Shown: in pieces, positions 8,555 through 18,139 of the stretch | Layout: each line of letters begins with the position of its first letter | Position numbering within the stretch: position 1 is the first letter of the stretch | DNA from: Sphaerisporangium corydalis | GTDB lineage: Bacteria > Actinomycetota > Actinomycetes > Streptosporangiales > Streptosporangiaceae | Assembly: GCF_025506355.1 (NCBI RefSeq) | Contig: NZ_JANZYP010000001.1 | Coordinates: 155,932 to 219,931, forward strand | DNA: 64,000 nt | Reading direction: 5' to 3' | The notes under the pieces: generated by a model | What the model saw: only the letters and a program-made list of their open reading frames with translations | The model's database searches: none | What the model was told of the DNA's origin: nothing | Translations under genes and position numbers: made by a program

Positions 8555-9130
8555 ATGAACCCCACCGATCCTCCGCCCCCGACTCCCCCGGCCCCCCCGC
8601 CCCAAACCGCCCCGGCCCCGCTGCTGGTCGTCATGGGCGTGACCGGTTCGGGCAAGACGACCGTCGGGGAGGCACTGAGCCGGCGGCTCGGGGTGCCGTT
8701 CGCCGACGCCGACGACTTCCACAGCCCCGCCAGCATCGCCAAGATGTCGGCCGGCGTCCCGCTGCAGGACGCCGACCGGCTGCCGTGGCTGCGCTCGATC
8801 GGCGCCTGGCTGGCCGGGCACGCCGCCACCGGCGCGGTGGCCAGTTGCTCGGCGCTCAAGCGGGCCTACCGTGACGTCCTGCGCGCCTCGGCGCCCTCGG
8901 TGGCCTTCGTCCACCTGCACGGCGACCAGGAGACGGTGCGCGCGCGGGTCGCCGCCCGGCCCGGCCACTTCATGCCCGCCTCGCTGGTGGCCTCCCAGTT
9001 CCAGACCCTGGAGCCGCTGGAGCCCGGCGAGCACGGCGTCGTGCTCGACCTGCGCCGCGGCGTGGAGGAGCTGGTGGAGGACTACCTGGCCGCGGCGGGC
9101 GCCCGCCCGGCCACCGACCCCCGGGCGTGA
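8555..9130 (+). CDS. gntK: Gluconokinase
   Basis: This 191-residue kinase phosphorylates D-gluconate to 6-phosphogluconate. The Walker A motif is GVTGSGKTT at about residue 29, followed by the GntK-specific DADDFHSPASIAKMSAGVPL substrate region and the lid arginines (RVAARPGHFMPASLVASQF). The first 22 residues are Pro-rich. The ATG at 8555 has GGAGAGG 7 nt upstream; an earlier ATG at 8507 has none. The stop is one base before the permease start, so the two are co-transcribed. Confidence 0.95.
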   Translation: MNPTDPPPPTPPAPPPQTAPAPLLVVMGVTGSGKTTVGEALSRRLGVPFADADDFHSPASIAKMSAGVPLQDADRLPWLRSIGAWLAGHAATGAVASCSALKRAYRDVLRASAPSVAFVHLHGDQETVRARVAARPGHFMPASLVASQFQTLEPLEPGEHGVVLDLRRGVEELVEDYLAAAGARPATDPRA

Positions 9131-9131
9131 G

Positions 9132-10508
9132 TTGACCCCCCACCTGATCGCCCAGGCCGCCCCCGCGGCCGTCCCCGCCGGGCGGCTGCTGCCCGCGGCG
9201 CTGATCGGCATCGCCCTGATCGTCGTGCTGATCACCCGGTTCCGCCTGCACCCCTTCTTGAGCCTGACCCTCGGCTCGCTGACCGTCGGCGCCATCGCGG
9301 GCGTGTCGATGACCGACGTGGTCAAGAGCTTCACCGACGGGTTCGGCGCCACCGCGGCCGGCGTCGGCACCCTGATCGCGCTCGGCGCGATGTTCGGCAA
9401 GCTGCTGGCCGACTCCGGCGGCGCCGACGAGGTCGTGGACACCATCGTCGGCCGCTCCAGCCCCCGCACGCTGCCGTGGGCGATGGCGGGGGTGGGCGCG
9501 CTGATCGGCCTGCCGATGTTCTTCGAGATCGGGCTCGTGCTGCTGATGCCGGTGATCTTCCTGGTGGCGCGGCGGTCGGGGCTGTCGCTGATCCGCGTGG
9601 GCATCCCGGCGCTGGCCGGGCTGTCGGCGATGCACGGCCTGGTGCCGCCGCACCCGGGGCCGCTGGTCGCCATCGACGCGCTCAAGGCCGACCTCGGCAT
9701 CACCCTGGGCCTGGGTGTGCTGATCGCGGTGCCGACGGTCGCGATCGCCGGCCCGCTGTTCGCCCGGTTCGCCGCCCGCTGGGTGGACGTCCCGGCGCCC
9801 GAGCTGTTCGCGGCCCGCCAGGAGCCGGGGCCGCAGGAGCGCCGGCCCTCGTTCGCGGTGACGCTGGCCACCGTGCTGCTGCCGGTCGTGCTGATGATGG
9901 GCAAGGCCGTGGCCGACCTGGTGATCGCCGAGGGCTCGGTGGCGCGCACCGCGCTGGACTTCCTCGGCACCCCGCTGGTGGCGCTGCTCATCGCGGTCAT
10001 CGTGGCGATCTTCACCCTGGGCCTGGGCGCGGGCATGGACCGCAAGGCGATCGCGGCCACCCTGGAGGGGGCGCTGCCGCCGATCGCGGGCGTCCTTTTG
10101 ATCGTGGCGGCGGGCGGCGGCTTCAAGCAGACCCTGGTCGACACCGGCATCGGCAAGCTGGTGGCCGACTGGGTGCAGAACAGCGGCCTGTCGGTGCTGC
10201 TGCTGGCCTGGCTGGTCGCGGTGCTCATCCGCCTGGCCACCGGGTCGGCGACGGTGGCCACCGTCACCGCCTCGGGCATCCTGGCCCCGCTGGTCACCAC
10301 CATGGACACCGGGCACACCTCGCTGCTGGTGCTGGCCATCGGGTCGGGGTCGCTGTTCTTCTCCCACGTCAACGACGCGGGGTTCTGGCTGGTCAAGGAG
10401 TACTTCGGGCTGAGCGTGGGGCAGAACCTGAAGACCTGGTCGGTGATGGAGACGGTGATCTCGGTGGTCGGCCTGGTGTTCGTGCTCCTGATCAGCCTGG
10501 TCATCTAA
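9132..10508 (+). CDS. gntT: Gluconate:H+ symporter, GntP family
   Basis: A 458-residue polytopic transporter with about 12-14 hydrophobic segments and the GntP hallmarks: GALIGLPMFFEIGLVLLMPV, AMHGLVPPHPGPL and the C-terminal GSGSLFFSHVNDAGFWL. It imports gluconate or a related sugar acid across the inner membrane. No ATG or GTG is available near the N-terminus in this frame; the TTG at 9132, immediately after the gntK stop, gives a normal family length. Translational coupling to gntK is therefore likely. Confidence 0.92.
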   Translation: MTPHLIAQAAPAAVPAGRLLPAALIGIALIVVLITRFRLHPFLSLTLGSLTVGAIAGVSMTDVVKSFTDGFGATAAGVGTLIALGAMFGKLLADSGGADEVVDTIVGRSSPRTLPWAMAGVGALIGLPMFFEIGLVLLMPVIFLVARRSGLSLIRVGIPALAGLSAMHGLVPPHPGPLVAIDALKADLGITLGLGVLIAVPTVAIAGPLFARFAARWVDVPAPELFAARQEPGPQERRPSFAVTLATVLLPVVLMMGKAVADLVIAEGSVARTALDFLGTPLVALLIAVIVAIFTLGLGAGMDRKAIAATLEGALPPIAGVLLIVAAGGGFKQTLVDTGIGKLVADWVQNSGLSVLLLAWLVAVLIRLATGSATVATVTASGILAPLVTTMDTGHTSLLVLAIGSGSLFFSHVNDAGFWLVKEYFGLSVGQNLKTWSVMETVISVVGLVFVLLISLVI

Positions 10509-10641
10509 GATCATCGCAACCGGCCGGTCGGGGCGCCGCGTGCTACCCTCGACAGTCGTTCGCCCGATATGGGGGCTTTGTCGGCCTCGGTGCCGGGCGG
10601 GCGGCGGTCAGGTCCGTACGGCGAGGTGAGGGCGAGGATCG

Positions 10642-11124
10642 GTGGAGATCGAACAGACCGCGCTGCCGGGCATCGGGCTCAAGCACGAGTTCACCACCCA
10701 CACCGGCCGCAAGATCGCCGTGGTGTCCCACCGCGGCGGCCGCCGCGACCTGGTCCTGTACGACAGGCACGACCCCGACCGGGCGTGCGAGGCCATCCAG
10801 CTCAACGACGAGGAGGCCGACGCCCTGGTCGAGCTGCTGGGCGCCCCCCGCATCGTCGCCCGGCTCAACGCCCTGCACCGCGAGGTCGAGGGCCTGGTCA
10901 GCGTCCAGCTCCCCATCCCGCCCGGCTCACCCTACGCCGGCCGGCCCATGGGCGAGGCACGGGTGCGCACCCGCACCGGCGCCTCCCTGGTCGCCGTCGT
11001 CCGCGCCGGGCAGGTGCACACCAGCCCCACCCCCGACTTCCCGCTGGCCGCCGGCGACGTGGTCGTGGTGGTGGGCGGCACCGAGGCCACCTCCGCCGTC
11101 GCCGACATCCTCACCGGCGGATAG
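10642..11124 (+). CDS. Cation:proton antiporter regulatory subunit (KhtT-like, TrkA_C)
   Basis: A 160-residue cytoplasmic protein with an N-terminal KhtT-like domain (GIGLKHEFTTHTGRKIAVVSHRGG) and a C-terminal RCK_C/TrkA_C domain from about residue 88 ending in AGDVVVVVGGTE. In Bacillus KhtT gates the K+/H+ antiporter KhtU in response to ligand and pH. It lies 6 nt upstream of a matching antiporter gene. GTG start with GAGG about 8 nt upstream. Confidence 0.88.
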   Translation: MEIEQTALPGIGLKHEFTTHTGRKIAVVSHRGGRRDLVLYDRHDPDRACEAIQLNDEEADALVELLGAPRIVARLNALHREVEGLVSVQLPIPPGSPYAGRPMGEARVRTRTGASLVAVVRAGQVHTSPTPDFPLAAGDVVVVVGGTEATSAVADILTGG

Positions 11125-11130
11125 GCCCGC

Positions 11131-12288
11131 GTGCACACCGCTGAACTGTTCGTCGAACTCGGCGCCATCGTGCTGGCGCTCGGCGTGCTCGGCGCGCTCG
11201 CCCTGCGCGCCGGCATCTCCCCCATCCCGCTGTACCTGCTGGCCGGCCTCGCCTTCGGCCAGGGCGGCATCCTGCCCCTGGCCACCAGCGAGAGCTTCAT
11301 CGCGGTGGGCGCCGAACTCGGCGTGGTGCTGCTGCTGCTGACCCTGGGCCTTGAGTACAACGCCGACGAACTGGTCACCAGCCTGCGCGGCAACGCCCGC
11401 GGCGGCCTGGCCGACCTGGTGTTCAACGCCGCCCCCGGCGCCGTCGCCGCCCTGGTCCTCGGCTGGGGCCCGGTCGCCGCCTTCGCCATGGCCGGGGTCA
11501 CCTACGCCACCTCCTCCGGCATCACCGCCAAGGTGCTGTCCGACCTCGGGTGGATCGGCAACCGCGAGACCCCCGTGGTGCTGTCGCTATTGGTCTTCGA
11601 GGACCTGACCATGGCGCTGTACCTGCCGATCCTCACCGCCATCCTGGCCGGGGTCAGCCTGGCCGGCGGCGCCATCACCGTGGCCATCGCCCTGGCCACC
11701 GTCAGCGTGGTCCTGCTGGTCGCCCTGCGCTACGGGCGGATCATCGAGGCCTTCGTGTCCAGCCCCAACTCCGAGGTGCTGCTGCTGAAGGTCGTCGGCC
11801 TGGCCCTGCTGGTCGCCGGCGTGGCCCAGCAGCTCCAGGTGTCGGCCGCCGTCGGCGCGTTCCTGGTCGGCATCGCGCTGTCGGGCGAGCTGGCCCACGA
11901 GGCCCGCGCCCTGCTGACCCCGCTGCGCGACCTGTTCGCCGCGGTGTTCTTCGTCTTCTTCGGCCTGCAGACCGACCCCGCGGCCATCCTGCCCATGGCC
12001 GGGGTGGCGGCGCTGCTGGCCCTGGTCAGCATGGTCACCAAGCTCGCCACCGGCGCCTACGCCGCCCACCGCGCCGGCATCGGCCGCGCCGGGCAGGCCC
12101 GCGCCGGCATCGCGCTCATCCCGCGCGGGGAGTTCAACATCGTCATCGCCGGGCTGGCGGTCGCCGCCGGCACCCACCCCGACCTCGGGCCGCTGGCCGC
12201 CGGGTACGTGCTGATCCTGGCCGCGTTCGGGCCGCTGGCCGCCCGGCTGGTCCAACCCCTCATCACCGCCATCGCCCGCCGCGCCTGA
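11131..12288 (+). CDS. Monovalent cation:proton antiporter, CPA2 family (KhtU-like)
   Basis: A 385-residue Na_H_Exchanger-domain membrane protein with 12-13 hydrophobic helices. Family features include LYLLAGLAFGQGG in TM2, LLLTLGLEYN, LVFEDLTMALYLPIL with the ED pair of the ion site, and RAGIALIPRGEFNIVIAG near the end. It lacks the RCK domain of KefB; the separate upstream 10642 protein supplies it. Together they should exchange K+ or another cation for protons. Confidence 0.92.
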   Translation: MHTAELFVELGAIVLALGVLGALALRAGISPIPLYLLAGLAFGQGGILPLATSESFIAVGAELGVVLLLLTLGLEYNADELVTSLRGNARGGLADLVFNAAPGAVAALVLGWGPVAAFAMAGVTYATSSGITAKVLSDLGWIGNRETPVVLSLLVFEDLTMALYLPILTAILAGVSLAGGAITVAIALATVSVVLLVALRYGRIIEAFVSSPNSEVLLLKVVGLALLVAGVAQQLQVSAAVGAFLVGIALSGELAHEARALLTPLRDLFAAVFFVFFGLQTDPAAILPMAGVAALLALVSMVTKLATGAYAAHRAGIGRAGQARAGIALIPRGEFNIVIAGLAVAAGTHPDLGPLAAGYVLILAAFGPLAARLVQPLITAIARRA

Positions 12289-12356
12289 TCCTCCACCCCC
12301 GGACAAACGGACACCAGGTCGCTTTCCCGGCGCCCCGGCGGGGGTACACCGACCAC

Positions 12357-12914
12357 ATGGCCGAGTTTCTGATGGACATCCAGACCCTGCGGGACCGGGC
12401 GCGCGCCGAGATCGGCAAGGGCCCGGTGACCGCGGCGTACGGGGCCGACCTGCCGAGGGTCATCGAGGTGTGCAACGAGGCGCTGGCGACCGAGATCGTC
12501 TGCGTCCTGCGCTACAAGCGGCACTACTACACCGCCACCGGGATCCTGGCCGAGCCGGTGGCCAGGGAGTTCCTGGAGCACGCCGCCGACGAGCAGCGCC
12601 ACGCCGACCTGCTGGCCAACCGCATCTCCCAGCTCGGCGGCGACCCCGACTTCGACCCCGCCCGGCTGAGCACCCGCGCGCACACCCAGTACGACGCGAG
12701 CCTCGACCTCATCGAGATGATCAAGGAGGATCTGATCGCCGAGCGGGTGGCCATCGCCTCCTACACCGAGATCGCCCAGTGGCTGGGCGACGGCGACCCG
12801 ACCACCCGGCGGTTGTTCGAGGAGCTGCTGGCCGACGAGGAGGACCACGCCGACGACCTGGCCAACCTGCTGGAACGCCTCCCCCGGGAGATCGCCGCGA
12901 TCCGCCCCGCCTGA
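12357..12914 (+). CDS. Ferritin-like protein (bacterioferritin/Dps-related)
   Basis: A 185-residue four-helix protein with two di-iron half-sites: EALATEIVCVLRY with EHAADEQRHADL, and ERVAIASYTEI with DEEDHADDL. This spacing is that of bacterioferritin-like ferritins, and there is no haem-ligand Met at the usual place, so an iron-oxidising or Mn/Fe-storage role is more likely than cytochrome b1. The ATG at 12357 follows GCGGGGG. Single gene, convergent with the ferredoxin operon. Confidence 0.87.
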   Translation: MAEFLMDIQTLRDRARAEIGKGPVTAAYGADLPRVIEVCNEALATEIVCVLRYKRHYYTATGILAEPVAREFLEHAADEQRHADLLANRISQLGGDPDFDPARLSTRAHTQYDASLDLIEMIKEDLIAERVAIASYTEIAQWLGDGDPTTRRLFEELLADEEDHADDLANLLERLPREIAAIRPA

Positions 12915-12989
12915 CGGCCGCCGCCGGTCGCCCGGCACGGCCCGGCGGCATCCTCGGCCGCGTGCCTGCGGGCCCGGGGGGCACGCGGC

Positions 12990-13190
12990 TCAGCCGTGGG
13001 GGTCCAGGTGGATCGCCGCGGTCGGGCACACGCTCGCGGCCTCGGCCACCGCCGCGTGCAGCGCCCCGCCCGGGGAGGGGTCGAGCAGCACCACCACCCC
13101 GTCGTCCTCCCCCTGGTCGAACACCTGCGGGACCAGCAGGACGCACTGGCCCGCCCCGCAGCACCTGTCGCGGTCGACGGCCACCTTCAT
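12990..13190 (-). CDS. 3Fe-4S ferredoxin, P450 partner
   Basis: A 66-residue ferredoxin. The cluster motif is C-x5-C-x(n)-CP: RDRCCGAGQCVLLVPQVF and SVCPTAAIHL, the three-cysteine arrangement of Streptomyces SoyB/SuaB-type ferredoxins that feed electrons to cytochromes P450. It is the last gene of an operon with the P450 at 13900-15111. Start ATG 13190 with AAAGAAG upstream. Confidence 0.93.
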   Translation of the reverse strand: MKVAVDRDRCCGAGQCVLLVPQVFDQGEDDGVVVLLDPSPGGALHAAVAEAASVCPTAAIHLDPHG

Positions 13191-13246
13191 GATCGTTTCT
13201 TCTTTCCTCGCGGTCGGTGCCCGGTCCATGCGTCGTCCCGCGCCGG

Positions 13247-13897
13247 TCACGGCGGGGAGGTGACCGGGGCCAGCCACAGCCCGACGATCGCGTCGATCAG
13301 CCCGACCGCCGTCGCCTCCCAGGTGGCCCGCGCCGGTTCGGTGCCCTCGTGCAGGGCGCGTTCCCGCTCGGCCAGCATGTGCACGATCAGCAGCCGGCTC
13401 ATGTCGCCTCGTTCGCGCCTGACCCCCTCGGGCAGGGCCGGGACCAGCGCGAACAGACCCTCCAGGTTCCGCCGCATCGAGGGGGTGGCGACCACCTCGG
13501 CGATGACGATCTGGCGGAGCGCGGGCTCGGTGTCCGCCTGCGCGATGAACCGGGCGTACCAGGTCGGGGCGCCCAGGGACGCCAGGTGGCCGGTGGTCGG
13601 GCGCACCAGGCAGGCGACCCATTCGCGCAGGTCGGGTGAGCCGTCGATCGCGGCGAGCAGCTCCAGGCGGCGCCGTTCGGTGGCCGCGGCGTGGTGGCGG
13701 GCGATCGCGCGCACCAGGTCGGCCTTGGTGCCGAAGTGGTAGCCCACCGCGTAGTTGTTGGACTGCCCCGCCGCCTCGCCGATCTGGCGGTTGGAGACCA
13801 TCGCGATGCCGTGCTCGGCGAACAGCCGCTCGGCGGCGGCCAGGATCGAGGCGCGGGTCTCGCGTCCCCGCCCGGGCCTCACCGGGGGTGCCGTCAT
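13247..13897 (-). CDS. TetR-family regulator of the P450 operon
   Basis: This 216-residue protein has an N-terminal HTH (RASILAAAERLFAEHGIAMVSNRQIGEAAGQSNNYAVGYHFGTK is the region; key turn GQSNNYAVGYHF) and a helical ligand domain. It starts 2 nt after the P450 stop, so the two are translationally coupled, with the ferredoxin gene 56 nt downstream. It probably autoregulates through the palindrome ahead of the P450 gene. Confidence 0.92.
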   Translation of the reverse strand: MTAPPVRPGRGRETRASILAAAERLFAEHGIAMVSNRQIGEAAGQSNNYAVGYHFGTKADLVRAIARHHAAATERRRLELLAAIDGSPDLREWVACLVRPTTGHLASLGAPTWYARFIAQADTEPALRQIVIAEVVATPSMRRNLEGLFALVPALPEGVRRERGDMSRLLIVHMLAERERALHEGTEPARATWEATAVGLIDAIVGLWLAPVTSPP

Positions 13898-13899
13898 GG

Positions 13900-15111
13900 T
13901 CACCAGCTCACGGGCACCTGGCGCAGGCCGCCGACCAGCAGGCCCTCGCGGCGGGCGAGCGCGCCGGGCGGCACGGCCAGCTCCAGGGTGGGCAGGTCGC
14001 GCAGCAGCACCTCCAGCACCGCCTGCAGCTCGGTGCGGGCCAGCGCCTGGCCCAGGCAGGAGTGCGGGCCGACGCCGAACGCCAGGTGGGCGTTGGGGGT
14101 GCGGCCCAGGTCCATGGCGTCGGCGTGCTCGAACGCGCCCTCGTCGCGGTTGGCGGCGCCCATGCTGCAGACCACCGTGCTGCCGCGCGGCAGCGTCCGG
14201 CCGCCGACCTGGAGGTCCTCGGTGAGGTAGCGGGGCATCCCGAACCCGGGGTTGGCGTCGAAGCGCAGCACCTCCTCCACCGCCGGGCGGACCAGCGAGG
14301 GGTCGGCGCACAGCCGCTCCCAGCGCGACCGGTCGGCCAGCAGCATCGCCGCCATCTTCCCGATCATGTTCGCCGTGGTCTCGTGCCCGGCGACCAGCAG
14401 CCCCTGCCCGGTGCCGAGCACCACCGTCTCGGTCAGCCGCCCGTCGGCGGCGTCGACGATCGCGATCAGCTCGCTGAGCAGGTCCTCGCCGGGGTCGGCC
14501 CGCCGGGCCGCGATGTGGGCGCGGAAGTAGCCGGCGAACTCCTCCTGGGCGGCGTCGATCTGCTCCTGGCCGTACCGCGTCATGCTGAGCATGGTGTCCG
14601 ACCAGTAGGCGAACCTGTCGCGGTCGGCGTCCGGCACCCCGAGCAGGTCGCAGATCACCCACACCGGCAGCGGGAAGCCCAGGCCTGCCACCAGGTCGGC
14701 GGGCGACCCGCGCTCCACCATGTCCGCCACCAGCCGCCCGGCCATCGCCTCCACGCGCGGCCGCATGGCCAGGACCCGCTTGGCGGTGAACGCCCTGCCG
14801 ACCAGGCGCCGCCACTGCTGGTGCGCCTCCCCGCCGCCGCCGGCCAGGCCGCCGGAGGCGACGCCGAACACCCCGCCCGAGGCGTTGGCGGTGACCCGGG
14901 CGGCGTCCTCGGCGTCGAGCCTGCGGGTGAACCGCGGATCGGACAGCACCTGGCGCACGTCCTCGTACCGGGTCAGCAGCAGCGCCTGGTCGCCGCTGGC
15001 CAGCCGGATCGGGGCCACCGGGCACTCCTGTCGCAACCGCTCCCACTGCTCGGGCGGTTCCAGCGGGGCCTGGCTGCGGAACGGGTACTCCTGGGGGCCG
15101 GACTCACTCAC
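13900..15111 (-). CDS. Cytochrome P450 (CYP105-like, bacterial class I)
   Basis: A 403-residue soluble P450. The I-helix motif is LVAGHETTANMI, the K-helix EEVLRF carries ExxR, and the haem ligand loop is FGVGPHSCLGQALAR. The upstream ATG at 15144 is in frame, but the GTG at 15111 has a perfect AGGAGG 6 nt before it and gives the usual length, so I take that. Electron supply is likely from the ferredoxin at 12990. Substrate unknown; the paired TetR suggests a xenobiotic or metabolite-induced oxidation. Confidence 0.95.
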   Translation of the reverse strand: MSESGPQEYPFRSQAPLEPPEQWERLRQECPVAPIRLASGDQALLLTRYEDVRQVLSDPRFTRRLDAEDAARVTANASGGVFGVASGGLAGGGGEAHQQWRRLVGRAFTAKRVLAMRPRVEAMAGRLVADMVERGSPADLVAGLGFPLPVWVICDLLGVPDADRDRFAYWSDTMLSMTRYGQEQIDAAQEEFAGYFRAHIAARRADPGEDLLSELIAIVDAADGRLTETVVLGTGQGLLVAGHETTANMIGKMAAMLLADRSRWERLCADPSLVRPAVEEVLRFDANPGFGMPRYLTEDLQVGGRTLPRGSTVVCSMGAANRDEGAFEHADAMDLGRTPNAHLAFGVGPHSCLGQALARTELQAVLEVLLRDLPTLELAVPPGALARREGLLVGGLRQVPVSW

Positions 15112-15154
15112 CGAAGCCTCCTGCGCGTCGAGGACTCCCCTCATCTAAGCCACG

Positions 15155-15170
15155 TGACTTACTTAAGTCA
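15155..15170. promoter_or_regulatory. Candidate TetR operator before the P450 operon
   Basis: TGACTTACTTAAGTCA is an inverted repeat with 7-bp arms (TGACTTA/TAAGTCA) and a 2-bp spacer, 44 nt upstream of the chosen P450 start. It is the only AT-rich symmetric element in this interval and fits a TetR dimer site. Confidence 0.75.
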
Positions 15171-15186
15171 ACCGACTCATTCCAAC

Positions 15187-15219
15187 GGGCCCGGCCCCGC
15201 AGGAGCGGGGGCCGGGCCC
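15187..15219 (-). terminator. GC hairpin after phosphoketolase
   Basis: A 12-bp perfect stem (GGGCCCGGCCCC at 15187-15198, GGGGCCGGGCCC at 15208-15219) with a 9-nt loop lies 13 nt after the phosphoketolase stop on the minus strand. There is no T tract, as in many actinobacterial terminators. Confidence 0.7.
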
Positions 15220-15232
15220 GGCGCGCGGGTGC

Positions 15233-17548
15233 TCAGTGGGGCCAGTTCCAGTCGCGGATCTCCGGGAGGTCCTCCCCGTGCTCGCGGGTGTGGGCGCGGG
15301 CGCGCGCCCGCTCGTCGGCCATGTCCTGGCGCAGGCGGGCGCAGCGGTCCCCCAGGCCGGGGACCCGGTCGATGACATCGATGACCAGGTGGAACCGGTC
15401 GATGTCGTTCATCATCACCATGTCGAACGGCGTGGTGGTGGTGCCCTCCTCCTTGTACCCGCGCACGTGCATGTTGTCGTGGCCGTTGCGGCGGTAGGTC
15501 AGGCGGTGGATCAGCGACGGGTACCCGTGGAAGTTGAAGATGACGGGCTTGTCGGGGGTGAACAGCGCGTCGTAGGCGTCGTCGGACAGGCCGTGGGGGT
15601 GCTCGGAGGCCGGTTGCAGCCGCATCAGGTCCACGACGTTGACCACGCGCACCTTCAGCTCCGGCAGGTGGCGGCGCAGCAGGTCGGCGGCGGCCAGCGT
15701 CTCCAGGGTCGGCACGTCGCCCGCGCAGGCCAGCACCACGTCGGGTTCGTGGCCCTCGTCGGTGGAGGCCCACGGCAGGATGCCCAGCCCCCGGGTGCAG
15801 TGGGCGACCGCGTCCTGCATGGGCAGCAGGTCCAGGACCGGCTGCTTGCCGGCGACCACGACGTTGACGTAGTCGCGCGAGCGCAGGCAGTGGTCGGCCA
15901 CCGACAGCAGCGTGTTGGTGTCCGGCGGCAGGTACACCCGCACCACCGTCGCCTTCTTGTTGACCACCACGTCCAGGAACCCCGGGTCCTGGTGGCTGAA
16001 GCCGTTGTGGTCCTGGCGCCACACGTGCGAGCTCAGCAGGTAGTTGAGCGAGGCGACCGGGCGGCGCCAGGGGATGCGCCGCGAGGCCTCCAGCCACTTG
16101 GCGTGCTGGTTGAACATCGAGTCCACCACGTGGATGAACGCCTCGTAGGAGTTGAACAGCCCGTGCCGCCCGGTGAGCAGGTAGCCCTCCAGCCAGCCCT
16201 GGCACAGGTGCTCGCTGAGCACCTCCATCACCCGCCCGTCCGGCGCGAGGTTCTCGTCGGTCTCCAGCCCCTCGGCCTCCCACACCCGGCCGGTGACCTC
16301 GAACACCGCCGACAGCCGGTTGGAGTCGGTCTCGTCGGGGCCGAGCAGCCGGAAGTTGTCGGGGTTGGCGACGATGACGTCCCGCAGGAAGGCGCCGAGC
16401 ACCCGCGTCGGCTCGGTGGCGGCGCTCGCCGGCGCCTTCACCTCGGCCGCGTAGCCGCGGAAGTCGGGCAGCACCAGCGGGCGCAGCAGCTCGCCGCCGT
16501 TGGCGTGCGGGTTGGCGCTCATCCGGCGCCGCCCCTTAGGCACCAGGGCCGCGACGTCCTCGGCCGGGGCGCCGTCGCCGTCGAACAGCTCTTCGGGACG
16601 GTAGGAGCGCATCCACTCCTCCAGCGCCGCACGGCGGCCGGCGTCCTCGCGCACGCCGGTCAGCGGCACCTGATGGGCGCGCCAGGTGCCCTCCACCGGG
16701 CGGCCGTCCACCCGCTTGGGGCCGGTCCACCCCTTGGGCGTACGAAGGACGATCATGGGTGGGCGGTCGCCGGAACCGGCCCTGACCTCGGCGATCTGGT
16801 CGAACACCGTGTCCATGGTCTCGGCCATCAGCCGGTGCACCGCCGCCGGGTCATCGCCGGCGACCACGTGCGGGCGGTAGCCGTACCCCTCCATCAGCTT
16901 GATCAGCTCGGGCTCGGGGATCCGCGCCAGCACGGTCGGGCCGGCGATCTTGTACCCGTTCAGGTGCAGGATGGGCAGGACCGCCCCGTCGGTTTCCGGG
17001 TTGAGGAACTTGCCGGAATGCCAGCTGGTGGCCAGCGCGCCGGTCTCGGCCTCGCCGTCCCCGACCACGCACGCCACCACCAGGCCGGGGTTGTCGAAGG
17101 CGGCGCCGTAGGCGTGGGCCAGGGAGTAGCCGAGCTCGCCGCCCTCGTTGATCGACCCGGGGGTCTCGGGGGCGGCGTGGCTGGGGATGCCGCCGGGGAA
17201 GGAGAACTGGCGGAACAGCCGCCGCATCCCGGCCTCGTCCTGGGAGACCTCGGGGTAGAGCCGTGAGTAGGTGCCCTCCAGCCAGGCGTGCGCGACGGTG
17301 GCCGGCCCGCCGTGCCCCGGCCCGGCGATGTAGATCATGTCCTGGTCGCGCCGCTCGATCACCCGGTTCAGGTGGGCGAAACAGAAGTTCAGGCCGGGTG
17401 TGGTGCCCCAGTGGCCGAGCAGGCGCGGCTTGACGTGCTCGGGCCGCAACGGCTCCTTCAGCAAGGGGTTGTCCAGCAGGTAGATCTGCCCGACCGACAG
17501 GTAGTTGGCGGCCCGCCAGTAGGCGTCGACCCGCTCCAGCTCATTCAT
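15233..17548 (-). CDS. xfp: Phosphoketolase (xylulose-5-phosphate/fructose-6-phosphate)
   Basis: A 771-residue thiamine-diphosphate enzyme that splits xylulose 5-P or fructose 6-P to acetyl phosphate plus an aldose phosphate. Visible signatures are [10 protein letters not shown] near the N-terminus, the TPP/Mg motif [14 protein letters not shown], and the C-terminal [16 protein letters not shown] and [17 protein letters not shown]. Length fits the family (about 790). The ATG at 17548 is chosen over an upstream GTG (17566). It lies 75 nt downstream of ohrR on the same strand, so read-through from the ohrR promoter is possible. Confidence 0.95.
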   Translation of the reverse strand: MNELERVDAYWRAANYLSVGQIYLLDNPLLKEPLRPEHVKPRLLGHWGTTPGLNFCFAHLNRVIERRDQDMIYIAGPGHGGPATVAHAWLEGTYSRLYPEVSQDEAGMRRLFRQFSFPGGIPSHAAPETPGSINEGGELGYSLAHAYGAAFDNPGLVVACVVGDGEAETGALATSWHSGKFLNPETDGAVLPILHLNGYKIAGPTVLARIPEPELIKLMEGYGYRPHVVAGDDPAAVHRLMAETMDTVFDQIAEVRAGSGDRPPMIVLRTPKGWTGPKRVDGRPVEGTWRAHQVPLTGVREDAGRRAALEEWMRSYRPEELFDGDGAPAEDVAALVPKGRRRMSANPHANGGELLRPLVLPDFRGYAAEVKAPASAATEPTRVLGAFLRDVIVANPDNFRLLGPDETDSNRLSAVFEVTGRVWEAEGLETDENLAPDGRVMEVLSEHLCQGWLEGYLLTGRHGLFNSYEAFIHVVDSMFNQHAKWLEASRRIPWRRPVASLNYLLSSHVWRQDHNGFSHQDPGFLDVVVNKKATVVRVYLPPDTNTLLSVADHCLRSRDYVNVVVAGKQPVLDLLPMQDAVAHCTRGLGILPWASTDEGHEPDVVLACAGDVPTLETLAAADLLRRHLPELKVRVVNVVDLMRLQPASEHPHGLSDDAYDALFTPDKPVIFNFHGYPSLIHRLTYRRNGHDNMHVRGYKEEGTTTTPFDMVMMNDIDRFHLVIDVIDRVPGLGDRCARLRQDMADERARARAHTREHGEDLPEIRDWNWPH

Positions 17549-17623
17549 GCCTATGAGCGTGCCCACGTGGCGGGGGATATGCCAGAGACCTTGGTCCCGG
17601 CGTGCGGGTCCCCCGCCGGGACC

Positions 17624-18115
17624 TCACTCGGGCGCCGCCCCGCTGGCCGCGGTGTCCAGCAGCGCGCCGTCCAGTGCCGTGGTCAGCCGCCCGAGGGCGT
17701 GCCGCAGGTGGGTGAGCTCGCCCTCGTCCAGGCCGGTGGCCGCGAAGATCCGCGCGGGCACCTGGCGGGCGCGGCGGCGCAGCGCCGAGCCCCCGGCGGT
17801 GAGGCGCACGTGCACCGAGCGCTGGTCGTGGACGCCGCGGTCGCGCCGCACCAGGCCGGCGGCCTCCAGGCGCTTGAGCAGGGGGGACAGGGTGCCGGAG
17901 TCGAGCCGCAGCGAGGCGCCGAGCTCCTTGACCGTGGGCGGGCGCCCGTCGGCGGCCCCCGGGCCGCCCTCCCACAGCACCAGCATCACCAGGTACTGGG
18001 GGTAGGTGAGGCCGAGGTCACGCAGCTCGCGCCGGTAGATGCCGTCCAGCGCCCGCGAGGCGGCGTGCACGGTGAAGCAGACCTGGTTGTCCAGTCGCAG
18101 CGACTCGTCCTCCAT
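17624..18115 (-). CDS. ohrR: OhrR, MarR-family organic hydroperoxide sensor
   Basis: A 163-residue MarR protein. The N-terminal LDNQVCFTVHAASRAL holds the single reactive Cys of OhrR, followed by LTYPQYLVMLVLWE and the wing KELGASLRLDSGTLSPLLKRLEAAGLVRR. Oxidation of this Cys by organic peroxides releases the repressor from DNA. It is divergent from ohr and separated by a classic OhrR palindrome. Only one Cys is present, so it is a one-Cys (S-thiolation) type, fitting a mycothiol-making host. Confidence 0.95.
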   Translation of the reverse strand: MEDESLRLDNQVCFTVHAASRALDGIYRRELRDLGLTYPQYLVMLVLWEGGPGAADGRPPTVKELGASLRLDSGTLSPLLKRLEAAGLVRRDRGVHDQRSVHVRLTAGGSALRRRARQVPARIFAATGLDEGELTHLRHALGRLTTALDGALLDTAASGAAPE

Positions 18116-18139
18116 GGCAGTAGTCTACAATTTGACTGT

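Noticed and set aside
8483-10504. 673-codon frame opposite gntK and gntT
   Set aside because: Antisense shadow of a strong gene pair with low-complexity Ser/Thr/Arg content.
15112-15144. Longer N-terminus of the P450 (ATG at 15144)
   Set aside because: The AGGAGG 6 nt before the GTG at 15111 decides the shorter start.
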